A stretch of 64,000 bases of DNA, taken from Ditylenchus dipsaci. Its lineage: Eukaryota > Nematoda > Chromadorea > Rhabditida > Anguinidae. The notes beneath the pieces were generated by a model. It did no database searches, had not been told where the DNA came from, and worked only from the letters and a program-made list of their open reading frames with translations. Shown here piece after piece: positions 11,308 to 21,751 of the stretch. Position 1 is the first letter of the stretch. The number at the start of each line of letters is the position of its first letter. The position numbers and the translations under genes were made by a program. Location: the NCBI GenBank assembly GCA_004194705.1, contig SADC01000020.1:186001-250000 (forward strand), in the 5' to 3' direction.

Positions 11308-12151
11308 TAACTACTTAAACTACTTAAACACTACTTAACTCGTCCAATATGCAACGTCAGGGTCGACTGGTTCATTATTTGAAAAAAATAAATAAATTCA
11401 AATAAAAAAAATTCGAAAACATTATTGACCAAATCACTTTAGTCTCGCTCGGATTCGAATTTTACATATTGCTTTGCTTATCAAGTTGCATAACCTTTTG
11501 AAGAACCGCCGCCGTAAATGACAATGACAATTTCGAGTTTTTGAAATCGCGGGGGACCGCCGAAAATGCGGAAAATAGTTTTCTAATTAATCTTTCATTT
11601 CCATGCAAAATTTAAGAGCGATTATTTCTAACTTTGAACCTGGAGCCGTACCGAGAGTCCGACGCGTTTAAAAGCCCAGATGATGGACTTTTTGATAAGG
11701 TATTACATGCGCCGGTGATGATCGCAAAGTTAGAATAACAGTGTTAATAATGAAAAGAAAGCCTTTTCAAAACTCGACTTTTTCTCATAAAAATCGATTT
11801 TTATCAATTTTTTTTGACTGATTAAACTTAATTTTATGGTATCAGGTTGCCCTACTCATAAGCTTTCAAAGGGAATATAGATTTTCCTGTGAATGAAGTA
11901 GAGAGATGCCAATAATGATATTTAAAGTTAGCTAGTCGTCCTAACTCTCTTCATATTTCGACGTGAAATTTTTTTCTACAAAGCAAACCTGAAATTCTGA
12001 CAGCAGATTTGTGATCATCGTGCTCGATTGGCTTGTGAAACTGCTCTTAAACGTAACTCTTAAACTACTGTCATATTTTGAATTCTTCTCAAGACGATAA
12101 ATATTTTTCTTTTTATTCGTAGATTTTTGGTCTTGAGAGGATTTCGAGCTA

Positions 12152-12589
12152 CAGTCGACTCTCGATTTAAGGACATCCCCAAAAGTTCGTTCCCCAGCTG
12201 GGTCCAACACTTTTTTCAGCTCGATTTTCGAAGCTTTTTTAAAATTCTGTTTTGACAGCCTGGTTGTAAATATCGCAAGGATGCCGATTTTGCCGATCGT
12301 TTTTCAAAATCCAGGAACTTTTTTTTCTAAAAAAGCAAAACCTCGATTTAAGGACAGGCTTTTTCTAAAATCTCTGTCCAATCTCTGTCCTTAAATCGAG
12401 GGTTTGCTTTTTAGAAGAAAAAGTTTTTGGATTTTGAAAAACGATCGGCAAAATCGACACCGTTGCGATATTTGCGACCAGACTTTCAAAACAGAATTTT
12501 AGAAAAGCTTCGAAAATCGAGCTAAAAAAAGTGTCGGGCCCAGCTGGGGAACGAACTTTTGGGGGTGTCCTTAAATCGAGAGTCGACTG
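12152..12589. mobile_element. pogo/Tigger-like MITE
   Basis: CAGTCGACTCTCGATTTAAG at left, the inverse at right, flanked by TA (12150-12151, 12590-12591). Almost the whole 438 bp is palindromic (CCCCAAAAGTTCGTTCCCCA and its inverse). TA duplication and CAGT termini fit the pogo/Tigger group. Confidence 0.8.
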
Positions 12590-12689
12590 TATAATAATTC
12601 GAAAGAAGAATTCGAAATATTGAAATAAAAGACGACTTTTTCAACACTAATAAAATTCTCCCATTCTCAGTAGTTTTTATTAGTGCATT

Positions 12690-13290
12690 TACCGTATTCT
12701 CTTTAATAGAACCACACTCTCTAATAGAACCACACCCCTTAACATTTTAACCACAGAGAATGCTGCAGAAAAAAATCGTTCAAAATTGCAGTTTTTTACT
12801 AAGGCCAAAGTGCGTTTTCTTGTTTTTTTCTATAGTGTTCTTGATTAGTTTTGTTGTGCACAGTGTTGGCACCGGCATCTCACGGCACCGCACGGGTGCT
12901 GTGAGCTGGTGCCGGTGCTCAAATTCTTGGAGTTCGTGCCGTGAGCCGGTGCCGGATTTTTAGAGGTCGGTGCCGTAAATCGGTGCCGCTGCCGAAATTC
13001 TAAAAAGAATAAAAATTACATCGGCGCCAAAAATTTCGGTCGGTGCCGTGAGCTGGTGCCAGTGACAAAATTTTCGGAGTCAGTGCCAGGGTCGTGAGCT
13101 GATGCCTGATGGATTCACAACACTGGTGGTAAATAAAGAACTTATGCGTGTATGCAATGCTTGGATATCTTGAGAGGGTTAAAAAATAGAACTACACGCT
13201 CTATGAGAACCACACTCTCTAATAGAATAACACCCACAAGAGAGGTTGAAAAATAGAACCACATGTGGTTCTATTAGAGAGAATACGGTA
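12690..13290. mobile_element. TACCGTATT-family element with a GC-rich insertion
   Basis: TACCGTATTCTCTTTAATAG at left, the inverse CTATTAGAGAGAATACGGTA at right, with repeated CTCTAATAGAACCACAC units near both ends. An insertion at 12861-13125 starts CAGTGTTGG, ends CAACACTG and is filled with GGTGCCGGTGC-type repeats; no clear target duplication is visible for it. Confidence 0.65.
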
Positions 13291-13599
13291 TAAACTTTAG
13301 CAAATGTATTTTATTAGGAAAGATCGAAATCAAAATCTTGTAAACCAAAGTAATATTTTCATGGTGTGACAAATCGATAAATTTATCGATAATCGATAAA
13401 ATGGCCTTTGGCGTTATGTCATAGCAAAAATCGATAAAAAATCGATAAAATTTTTTTATCGATTTCGATAAAATTGAATTTCTTTCAAACAACAGGGGGG
13501 ACCAAGGCATTTTTTGAGTTTTTTTTCGAAAGTTTTTAGATTGTGTCCGAACCATCCCAATACAGCCCAAATGCCCTCAATTCGCCCTAGAGACGCCCC

Positions 13600-14330
13600 A
13601 AACCAAACCCAAACCTCAAAAATGAAATTCCCAAAAATAAGAAATAAACCATTTTCTCCGGTTTTAAATTTTGCAGGGAATTGGGTTTGTTAGAAACAAA
13701 GTTGCGATTTCACCCACCCAAAAACAAATTCCTGGGGTAGTTACCACCTGGCCAGGTGGATGTCCCCTGGATGACCAAAAGAATTAAAAATTCGTCAAAT
13801 TTAAAAACAAACCCTTTTATCATAGGCAAACTTGTAGGAGTAATTCTGTTTGTTAGAATCAAAATTGCGATTTTACCCACCCCAACACAAATTCCTGGGG
13901 TAGTGCCACCGGGTGAGGTGGATGTCCTCCTGGATGGCCTAAAAAATCAAAATTTCTTAAATTTCTTTGTTAGGACCAAAATTTACATTTCACGATGCGG
14001 ATCGAAAAACACTTTGTATGTATCCTTCGGGTATCTACGTGGCTGCCCGAAAATAAAAAACTTACACAAAATCAAAACAAACTACTTTTCCTGTCCTGAA
14101 ATTGCGTAACGAAACTGGTTTGTTAAGGCCAAAATTGCGATTTTACTCATCCAGTGGCCGAAACCAGGGTGGGTCCTACCTGGTCCTACCTCGTGTAAAC
14201 CCACCTGGATGACCGAAAGGAACAAAAGTTCGTCACATACGAAAATTATCTCTTTACCGTAGTCAAACTTGTGCAGGAAATCCGGTTTGACAGTACCAAA
14301 AGTGCAATATTGGTCAATGTAGCGCTAACA
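13600..14330. repeat. Diverged tandem repeat inside the RPS18-carrying element
   Basis: Three or so copies of a 165-270 bp unit with GTTTGTTAGAAnCAAA, TTGCGATTTnACCCACCC, ATTCCTGGGGTAG and CAGGTGGATGTCC. A related unit occurs near 45280-45480. Confidence 0.6.
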
Positions 14331-14470
14331 AACCCAATTTGCTACGCAATCGGAGTACCTATCAAACACCACAATCCGAACAACAAATTTATTTTTGGAC
14401 CCTACAACAGGTGACTAAGCGATACAACAATTTAACGAGCGAAATATATTGGAAAATCACTTATGTTTTC

Positions 14471-15115
14471 TCAACAGCCCTTTTTCTTGGAAACTCCAAC
14501 AGTGCGACCTTGCGACCAGTAGTCTTGGTGTGCTGTCCACGAACGCGAAGCCTCGGTGCAGACGAATCTTCTTCATGCGCTCAAAGTCATCACGGTTCTT
14601 GCTTTCCAGATTGGTAGACAGGACCTGTAAAAGGAACGAAGTAGAGGTGGCTCGAAATCGATATTTAACCGGAACCGGAATTTAACTTTTACTAAAACCA
14701 GAACGGGATCCGGAATTTAAGTTTTGTAAAAACCGGAACCGGAATTTAAGTTTTCTCGAAAACCGGAACCAGAATTACATATTTTTTCGCGACCGGGACC
14801 AGAATCCGGTAAAGGGCCAGTATTCCGGTAAACCGGAACTATAATTACGGGCAAAATCTAGTATGAAGGTATAATGTGATGTATCCAAATAAAGTAAATG
14901 TGACCAACCTGCGAGTTCTTGCCATCCTTGATGTCTTTCTGTCGATTGAAAAACCAGTCGGGAATCTTGAACGACGAAATAGACGAAATAAACGACGAAA
15001 AAATTGAGAACTAACCTTGATAGCAGTGAGCACGTAGGGCAATTTACGATTTCCAGATGTTTGTATTCATCACACGATGGATGTGCTGAAACTTCTCTGG
15101 CATAACGAGCGACAT
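14471..15115 (-). pseudogene. RPS18: Ribosomal protein S18 (uS13) gene fragment, transposon-borne
   Basis: RPS18 (uS13) is a small-subunit protein at the head, near the P-site tRNA. Three blocks match in order: 15115-15016 (start ATG, PEKFQHIHRVMNTNI ... TAIK, then donor GTTAGT), 14965-14909 ([19 protein letters not shown], donor GTTGGT) and 14624-14471 (LSTNLESKNRDDFERMKKIR ... RGQHTKTTGR, stop at 14471-14473). Lesions: two bases missing after MNTNI (about 15053-15056); the whole GVGRRYAHVV...NPRQ exon is absent, leaving a 50-base intron; about 19 bases lost after LHRG, between copies of CTTCGC; one base lost before the GRTVGVSKKK end. Introns remain, so this is not a retrocopy. It lies inside the 13360-15388 element. 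Not functional as read. Confidence 0.85.
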
Positions 15116-15396
15116 TTCGATAGCTGAAAATAGAAGAGGGTGAATCGCAAAGTAAGGCAGTTGTTCCGGAAAAGACAGAGACACAAATATGACACTTAGT
15201 TGTCGGTCAAACTTACGACCAGACACCAAAGAGCATAATAACTCTAAGCCCAAAAAATCGATAAAAATCGATAAAATTTCGATAAAAAATCGATAAAAAT
15301 TTTATCGATTTTTATCGATTTTTTGAATAATTCTTGTTTGAATCGATTTTATCGATTATCGATAAATTTATCGATTTGTCACACCATGAATATTTT

Positions 15397-15963
15397 TCAG
15401 AGATCAAGCCGTAGCGAGCTAAGCATAAAATCATAAATAGAAAAATACATACAACAAAATGTTTGCATTTATACACGCTCGACATATTGTTTTGATTGAA
15501 ATACTTTTCGACCCACAAAAGTCTTTTTTCCTGCGCCAAATCTTAAAAACAACTATTTTTCGTTGTTTTTTAAATCGTAAAAACAATTGTTTTTGTTCAA
15601 CATGTAGCTTTGCGTCTCTAGTTTCTAACGAGTTGTCTACTGATTACTTTTAGTTTGGAAATATTTGATAAATACTCGTTTTTGTGAAACAACTTCGAAC
15701 AATAAGTTTTTTGATAGATATGATCGTTCCTCAAAGTCTTCCAAATAAAAAGTGGTCAATTAATAGCTGATTAGGAACTAGAAATGCAGCGCTACATGTT
15801 GAACAGTAGAAATTGTTCAAGATCTGTAAAACGCCGAGAAATACTCATTTTTTAAATTCGCTGCAGGAAAAGAGTAAATTTGGTGCAGGAAAAGAGACTT
15901 TTGTGGGTCGAAAAAAATAACAACCTATTATTTTGATCACAAAAATGAATACTTATAAATAAT
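15397..15963. other. No gene recognised
   Basis: AT-rich spacer between the RPS18-carrying element and the 3' end of the lectin-like gene; only short open frames. Confidence 0.4.
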
Positions 15964-17636
15964 TCACTTTTGTTTATAATAACACCCGTGACTGATTGAA
16001 CAGTAAACAATTTCGCTGCAATTGAACACCTGCCACGTGTAATTACCCTTTCTTAAGTTCCATACAAAAGCGCAGCTGTTAGCAGGAGCATCCTCGGCGT
16101 CTTTTGGATTAATCCAATTAGTGTAATCCAGCGGAGTCTCATCTAACCAATTCCAATTTTTCTCAAGCTTTTGAATGCCCAATATTATTTGTGAGACACC
16201 TAATTCCTGAGCTGAAATGTTAACAAAGATAACCGTATACAGTTGAACCTGGCTATAGTGCACTCCCTAGATACTTGGCCAAGTGCGCACTAAAGCGAGA
16301 GCACATTTTATTGAAAACTACTCAGTGCAAAACTAACAAACTCCTATCTAGGTGAGCACTTTAACGGGAGCGCACTATATGGAGGGTGCACTATAGCCAG
16401 GTTCAACTGTAATGCATTCAAAGACTGAGATCTGAGACTTTCCAGTAAGTATGAAGCTTACTGGAGAGTACTTATTGGTTCGGGCGGGTTCTTTTACCCA
16501 TTTAAGAATAGTGTTTAGACGTCTTTTAAGGGACTTTTTTATGATAAAAAGGGTTCTTTTCGGTTATCCGGGGAACATTACTTCTTCAATTCATTAACCA
16601 TTCTTTCAAAGACCAATATGAAAGACAAATATTCCTTTGAAAAGCTTCTTGTATCGATTGTTCACTTACCGTAAATCCTCTAATAGAGCCCCTGGGGGGT
16701 TTATTTTTCAATCCCTGAAAAATCTTGAAATTGCCAATCAAAAATGGTGCTAACTCTGAAACTCTAGTCAAATATCGAGGGGGGGCTCTATTAGAGGATT
16801 TACGGTATATGAACCTAAAACGTCGATTTGATTATTTATTGTTATGTTAGGAGTATCGAAATGAAAAAAATCGGAGTTTACAAAATGTTTCCGCATAACG
16901 GAAAAGAACCCTAAAAACAATAGAAAAGTCATTTTCTATTGTTTTTCTACATAAAAACAGATTTATCAAAAAAAAAAAATTGACCAGAATGTGACTTATC
17001 TCTGACTCTCAATCCCCCTGCGCCCGCAGAAGGGATATTTGCCTTGCCGACTATGCTTCTTTAAAAGAAAACGACTAAAGGGTGCTTCCTTTATAGTGAA
17101 ACATCGCCATAGTGACAGCTCAAGGCCGTTCCCAAAGGTTTTCACTACTGCGGGCGTTCACTGTAAACGTTTAAAAAAACTTTTTTAGAGCTGTTCAGGT
17201 TATATCGATGCTCGGAGTGCTCCCTTGACAAAAAATTTAATTGATGTCTGTATTTTTTGCACCGCCTTGTACATTTATTGCATCATTTTGTTTAAAAACC
17301 TTTTTTTCGTATCTAACTAGCCTTTTTGTCTAATAAAGTTAGTATTACAAACTGAAGTACGAAATTTTTCGCTAAAATTACTTACAGAAAATTTGCTCAA
17401 TATCATCCGAGCCATGAACAGAAAGAGCATCACGTCGATCGCCACAAAAATCCGGATCGAAATAAGCCCCAAAATGAGGACTTTCAATCTGAAAACTTAT
17501 TTAAAAATAGCGTTTTGTTTGCATCAATATTCACAAACTGACCACTCAATAGTGACACAATGTTAAAACTTACGTAAAAGTGTTTCACGCCGGAGACGCA
17601 GAAGACACACAAAATGATAGCTCTAAGTGAATACAT
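15964..17636 (-). CDS. Secreted C-type lectin-like protein, three exons
   Basis: Single C-type lectin-like domain, an extracellular fold often used in nematode defence and recognition. Exons (- strand): 17636-17574, signal peptide MYSLRAIILCVFCVSG; 17488-17386, with CGDRRDALSVHGSDDIEQIF like the C..LV.IHS.EEN region; 16211-15964, with ILGIQKLEKNWNWLD, YTNW, SCAFVW and W..F.CSEIVYC, stop 15964-15966. Phases 0 and 1 join cleanly and donors GTAAGT and acceptors TTTCAG are strong. Predicted length about 137 residues. The calcium-binding EPN/WND motif is not evident, so sugar binding is doubtful. The frame stays open upstream to 17855 with hydrophobic residues; I chose the Met that gives a clean signal peptide. 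Intron 2 (1.17 kb) carries two MITEs. Confidence 0.75.
16240..16409. mobile_element. pogo-like MITE in the lectin gene intron
   Basis: CAGTTGAACCTGGCTATAGT at left and its inverse at right, flanked by TA on both sides; 170 bp. Confidence 0.8.
16667..16807. mobile_element. Short TACCGTATT-family MITE
   Basis: TACCGTAAATCCTCTAATAG at left, the exact inverse at right; 141 bp. Core still has the TTTTTCAATCCCTGAAAAAT block. Confidence 0.75.
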
Positions 17637-18112
17637 ATAGGGTCGAATCATGTTGGCAGTCAGTAGGAAAAGCTTAGCTAAACTAAAAATTTCACTACGA
17701 TCAACACTTAAAGGCAAAGGTCGTAGCTTAAAACAATAAAAAGTGATCATAACGAAAATAAGAGCAGAGGCAAATAAATCAATGGTAGACAAAAATATGA
17801 ATAAAACTTTGCAAGCGAAACATTTTAAAGGGTTGAAGGATATATACTTGTTCATTGCACTTTAAAGGTTGGGCCATTTTAAATAAGACTAATTGAAATT
17901 GGTTTCGTTCCAATTAGGCCAAATCAATTGGGCCAATTTGAACTGGGCCACTATCAGGTGTGGGCAAAGATCAGATCTATCTAGATCAGATCAGTTCAGA
18001 TCAGATCGATCTAAACCAGGGTACATAACTCAAAATTTTGAAGAAAAAAAAGTACAATTGGCAAAAAAAGTACAATTTGGTCATTTTTCGTCAAAAAGTG
18101 CCATTTTTTCAG

Positions 18113-19268
18113 GCTAGGGGAGATTTGCCAAAAACGAAATTTGCCAAAACGAAATTTGCCAAAACGAAATTTGCCAAACGAAATTCGCCAAAACGAAATT
18201 TGCCAAAACGAAATTCGCCAAAACGAAATTTGCCAAAACGAAATTCGCCAAAACGAGATTTGCCAAAACGAGATTTGCCAAAACGAAATTTGCCAAAACG
18301 AAATTTGCCAAAACGAAATTCGCCAAAACGAGATTTGCCAAAACGAGATTTGCCAAAACGAAATTTGCCAAAACGAAATTTGCCAAAACGAAATTTGCCA
18401 AAACGAATTTTGCCAAAACGAAATTTGCCAAAACGAAATTTGCCAAAACGAAATTCGCCAAAACGAAATTTGCCAAAACGAAATTTGCCAAAACGAAATT
18501 CGCCAAAACGAAATTTGCCAAAACGAAATTTGCCAAAACGAAATTCGCCAAAACGAAATTTGCCAAAACGAAATTTGCCAAAACGAAATTTGCCAAAACG
18601 AAATTCGCCAAAACGAATTTTGCCAAAACGAAATTTGCCAAAACGAAATTCGCCAAACGAAATTTGCCAAAACGAAATTTGCCAAAACGAAATTTGCCAA
18701 AACGAAATTTGCCAAAACGAAATTTGCCAAAACGAAATTCGCCAAAACGAAATTTGCCAAAACGAAATTTGCCAAAACGAAATTTGCCAAAACGAAATTT
18801 GCCAAAACGAAATTTGCCAAAACGAAATTTGCCAAAACGAAATTTGCCAAAACGAAATTCGCCAAACGAAATTTGCCAAAACGAAATTTGCCAAAACGAA
18901 TTTGCCAAAACGAATTTGCCAAAACGAAATTCGCCAAAACGAAATTTGCCAAAACGAAATTTGCCAAAACGAAATTGCCAAAACGAATTTGCCAAAACGA
19001 AAATTTGCCAAAGACAAACAGGGGGACCAAGGCAGTTTTTTACGTTTTTTTTTCGAAATTTTTGGTAAAATAAAGTTTTGTTGTCCACTTAACTGAATCT
19101 TAACTGAAGTTGGAAATTTAAATTAACCGTGCAAGCACCTAGTCATTTTTTCAGATGACCAACGTAAACGTAAAAAAACTGCCTTGGTCCCCCTGTTCGT
19201 CTTTGGCAAATTTCGTTTTGGCAAAACGTACATTTGGCAAATTTCGTTTTGGCAAATCTCCCCTAGCC
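18113..19268. mobile_element. Nested GCTAGGGG element with internal 15-bp minisatellite
   Basis: Starts GCTAGGGGAGATTTGCC, ends GGCAAATCTCCCCTAGCC, with TTTTTCAG on both sides (18105-18112, 19269-19276), an 8-bp target duplication. Left part is the 15-bp array; the right end has about four copies in the opposite direction. Between them lie CAGGGGGACCAAGGC, a unique core (19064-19165) and the inverse of the GGGGGACC block. A second copy is at 24393-25640. Confidence 0.8.
18133..19010. repeat. 15-bp minisatellite, about 58 copies
   Basis: Unit AAAACGAAATTTGCC with variants GAGATTT, AAATTC and GAATTT. Because the unit is a multiple of three and almost stop-free, all strands show long open frames here (repeats such as FAKTK, CQNEI or FWQIS); these are not genes. 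Confidence 0.95.
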
Positions 19269-19612
19269 TTTTTCAGTGCTTACTGATTATTGAGCACCAA
19301 AAAAGATTTTGACTAAAAACTTTAAAAATAAAAAAGATTTTGGATCCCAAAAAAGTACAAACCTTTTTAAAAAGTACAGTTACGTTCCCTGATCTAAACT
19401 GATGTGACAAATGTTATTCTCAAAATAGCCAAAAGTTTGCGGGAATTTAAATTTTCTAGTCTGAAACGATCAATTTTATTGATTGTTTTTTCGAGTTTGT
19501 CTGCACAGGGTAGGGCGAAAAAAAATTTAAAAAAATCGCCCCTGTGGTTCAAAAGAATAAGCACATAAGGGTGACCAACGCAAAATCTGGAATTTTCGAT
19601 GTCCTTATTTCG

Positions 19613-20395
19613 GGTACATGACAGTTCTGTCCCGGACATTTCTGTCCCGACACTTCTGTCCCATTTTCAAATTTACTTATAATTTGCATATTATCCGAAA
19701 TTTAAGTTTAAAAAGCTGCATAAACATAAAGAATAATCACCGAGGATTTTTTTATTGTGAGTATAACAATGTTACAATAAGAAACTAGAAAAGCGCCGCT
19801 GCATTCGCGGCATCTCCACTCACTGAATCCGGACTTTAAGGTGCATAAAAGCTTTCCTTACTACCATTGCCTAAATAATACTATCTAGGTATCACTGAAT
19901 AAGTACCACTATCTGAGTACAATCACCTGGGTACCCTCGCTCGAATACTCCTTCTAGTTCTCCCTTCTAGTTTCCCCTTCTAGTACCTCCTCCTAAGGAC
20001 CACTCCTTGCGTTCTACCACCTCGTTACTCCATCTTGAGTACCTCTCATGGATATTCTTCCACGGGTACACCCAACTGGGTGCCCTTTCCTAAATATCAC
20101 CACGCAGTTACCTCATTTTGGACGCGAGCACCTAGGTAGCCCTTCCTTGCTGCTCCTCCTGCATGCCACCACCTTAATAGCTCCATCTGGTAACACTAGA
20201 TGCTTCCCTTTTCTATGTGCTTCACTCCCGCTACTTCTCAATAGGTATTATTGGTTGATTATTCCTTAGAATGGAATTAGAATTTCAAACTTAAATTTCA
20301 GATAATATACAAATTATAAGTAAATTGGAAAATGGGACAGAAGTGTCGGGGCAGAAATGTCCGGGACAGAAATGTCGGAACAGAAGTGACCGGTT
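19613..20395. mobile_element. Inverted-repeat element with CTGTCCCGGACA ends
   Basis: Left end GTTCTGTCCCGGACATTTCT, right end the inverse. Interior 19880-20190 is a loose tandem of GTACCACTACCTGAGTA-like units. Its right part (20215-20380) recurs at 21334-21500. Confidence 0.6.
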
Positions 20396-20869
20396 CCCCC
20401 TTATTTCTTTTTCATAAGAAAGCTTTTGAAATCAAATCAACCACGCTGAGCATGAATCTGGTCTCCAAATTGCCATATGTCCACTAAAAACTGAGCTTTT
20501 CTGAGAATTTTTATTATTATCAAAAAACTCAGATTTCTTAGCCACTTCTTTACTTCTTTACATCATAAATTCCCGTTGGCAGCCCATTTTTTGCACTTTC
20601 TGACGTGAAATGGACAGCGCTTTCCGGTAAAAGCAAAAAAATTAAGAGCTTTTTTTCGTTGTAAATTCTAAATTTTAGTGTCCCAAAGAGAGACGAATTA
20701 GTGATTTTAGTAATATTGCTAGGTTCTTGGTGAATTGTACTCATCATTTTTCACATCAATTCAATTTTTTTAGTTCCTGTGTTTTGGCATTAGAAATATG
20801 ATTTATTTTTTCATTAAGAAAGTATTTTTTTAGAAAAGAAAAGTAGATAGCCTAGCTCTTGCCAGGCAG

Positions 20870-21095
20870 TGAAAGTGTTCAGAATGGTCGATATACTGTG
20901 AAAGTGCCTTTTGGGTGAAATCTCATTGTTGGATTTCGAATTTTTGCTCGATACAAGAAAGATTTGAATGCGATTTGAAAAATTCACTTATGACAGTTCG
21001 AACCTTCGTTGTCTCGAGCAGAATTTGAAATCCAACAGTGAGTTTTTATCCAAAGAACACTTTCACAAGTAAATCGACCATGCTGAGCACGAATA
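20870..21095. mobile_element. Palindromic element, AGCATGGTCGATTTACT family
   Basis: GTGTTCAGAATGGTCGATAT at left pairs with GTAAATCGACCATGCTGAGC at right; inner arms TGTTGGATTTCGAATTT and its near inverse. Related single ends occur at 48359 and 49650. Confidence 0.5.
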
Positions 21096-21333
21096 CGCAA
21101 AAAACCTGTCAAAAGAACTGAAAACAAGAAGTTTTGTGGAAATTATCGCATCGACTTCTGGCAACTTTTTACTAAAAAGCTGTTTTTCCTATAAGAAAGC
21201 CATTTTTTCAGAGAATTTATTTACACTAGTCTTGTTCAGCTGATTGTGCTGAACAGGAATATGAAACTAAAAATTTGCTTTTGGACAGGAAAAGTTGACT
21301 GATTCATTTTTGAGCAAATTAAGGATTTGGCAA

Positions 21334-21500
21334 ATGTGCTTCACTCCCGCTACTTCTCAATAGGTATTATTGGTTGATTATTCCTTAGAATGGAATTAGA
21401 ATTTCAAACTTAAATTTCAGATAATATACAAATTATAAGTAAATTGGAAAATGGGACAGAAGTGTCGGGGCAGAAATGTCCGGACAGAAATGTCCGGAAC
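21334..21500. repeat. Direct duplication of 20215-20380
   Basis: ATGTGCTTCACTCCCGCTAC onward is near identical to the right end of the 19613-20395 element, giving a detached copy about 1.1 kb away. Confidence 0.8.
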
Positions 21501-21751
21501 AGCATGGTTCTTAAAAAAATTTTTATACAACCAGAAAACTTTAACCGTTTTGATCTCTTCACGAAATTTGCTACAAGATAGGTAAAAAATAGGAAAAAAA
21601 ATCGGCATGGCCAGATCATGGTTCATTCTTACAGATTATGTCTTATGAGCAATATAAGCAAAAATAAATAAAATATATATATACCGTATTCACTCTATTT
21701 ATCGCCCACCCTCTAATAAACGACCACCCTCTGATAAACGCCCACCCTTAA

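Larger units (their letters stand above)
13360..15388. mobile_element. hAT-like element carrying an RPS18 gene fragment
   Basis: Terminal inverted repeats of about 43 bases are identical: both ends read inwards CATGGTGTGACAAATCGATA and continue through ATCGAT-rich sequence. Perfect 8-bp target duplication AATATTTT at 13352-13359 and 15389-15396, the length typical of hAT elements. No transposase. The 2,029-bp body holds, on the - strand, three RPS18-derived blocks with introns (14471-15115), a diverged tandem repeat (13600-14330) and AACCGGAACCGG repeats (14655-14840). The identical TIRs and duplication suggest a recent insertion. Confidence 0.85.
18017..19391. mobile_element. hAT-like element hosting a minisatellite element
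   Basis: Left end CAGGGTACATAACT, right end AGTTACGTTCCCTG, flanked by a perfect 8-bp duplication ATCTAAAC (18009-18016, 19392-19399). Most of the interior is another element (18113-19268). No transposase. Confidence 0.8.

Noticed and set aside
17484..17855. Long hydrophobic - strand frame read as a membrane protein
   Set aside because: The 3' part is the lectin signal-peptide exon plus intron read-through; the upstream part has no independent support.
18133..19010. CRISPR array
   Set aside because: Units are contiguous with no spacers; the context is eukaryotic and transposon-borne.
18011..19096. Several 300-codon frames on both strands that look like repetitive proteins
   Set aside because: Open in all frames because of the 15-bp tandem unit; the same happens at 24190-24860 and 25370-25660.
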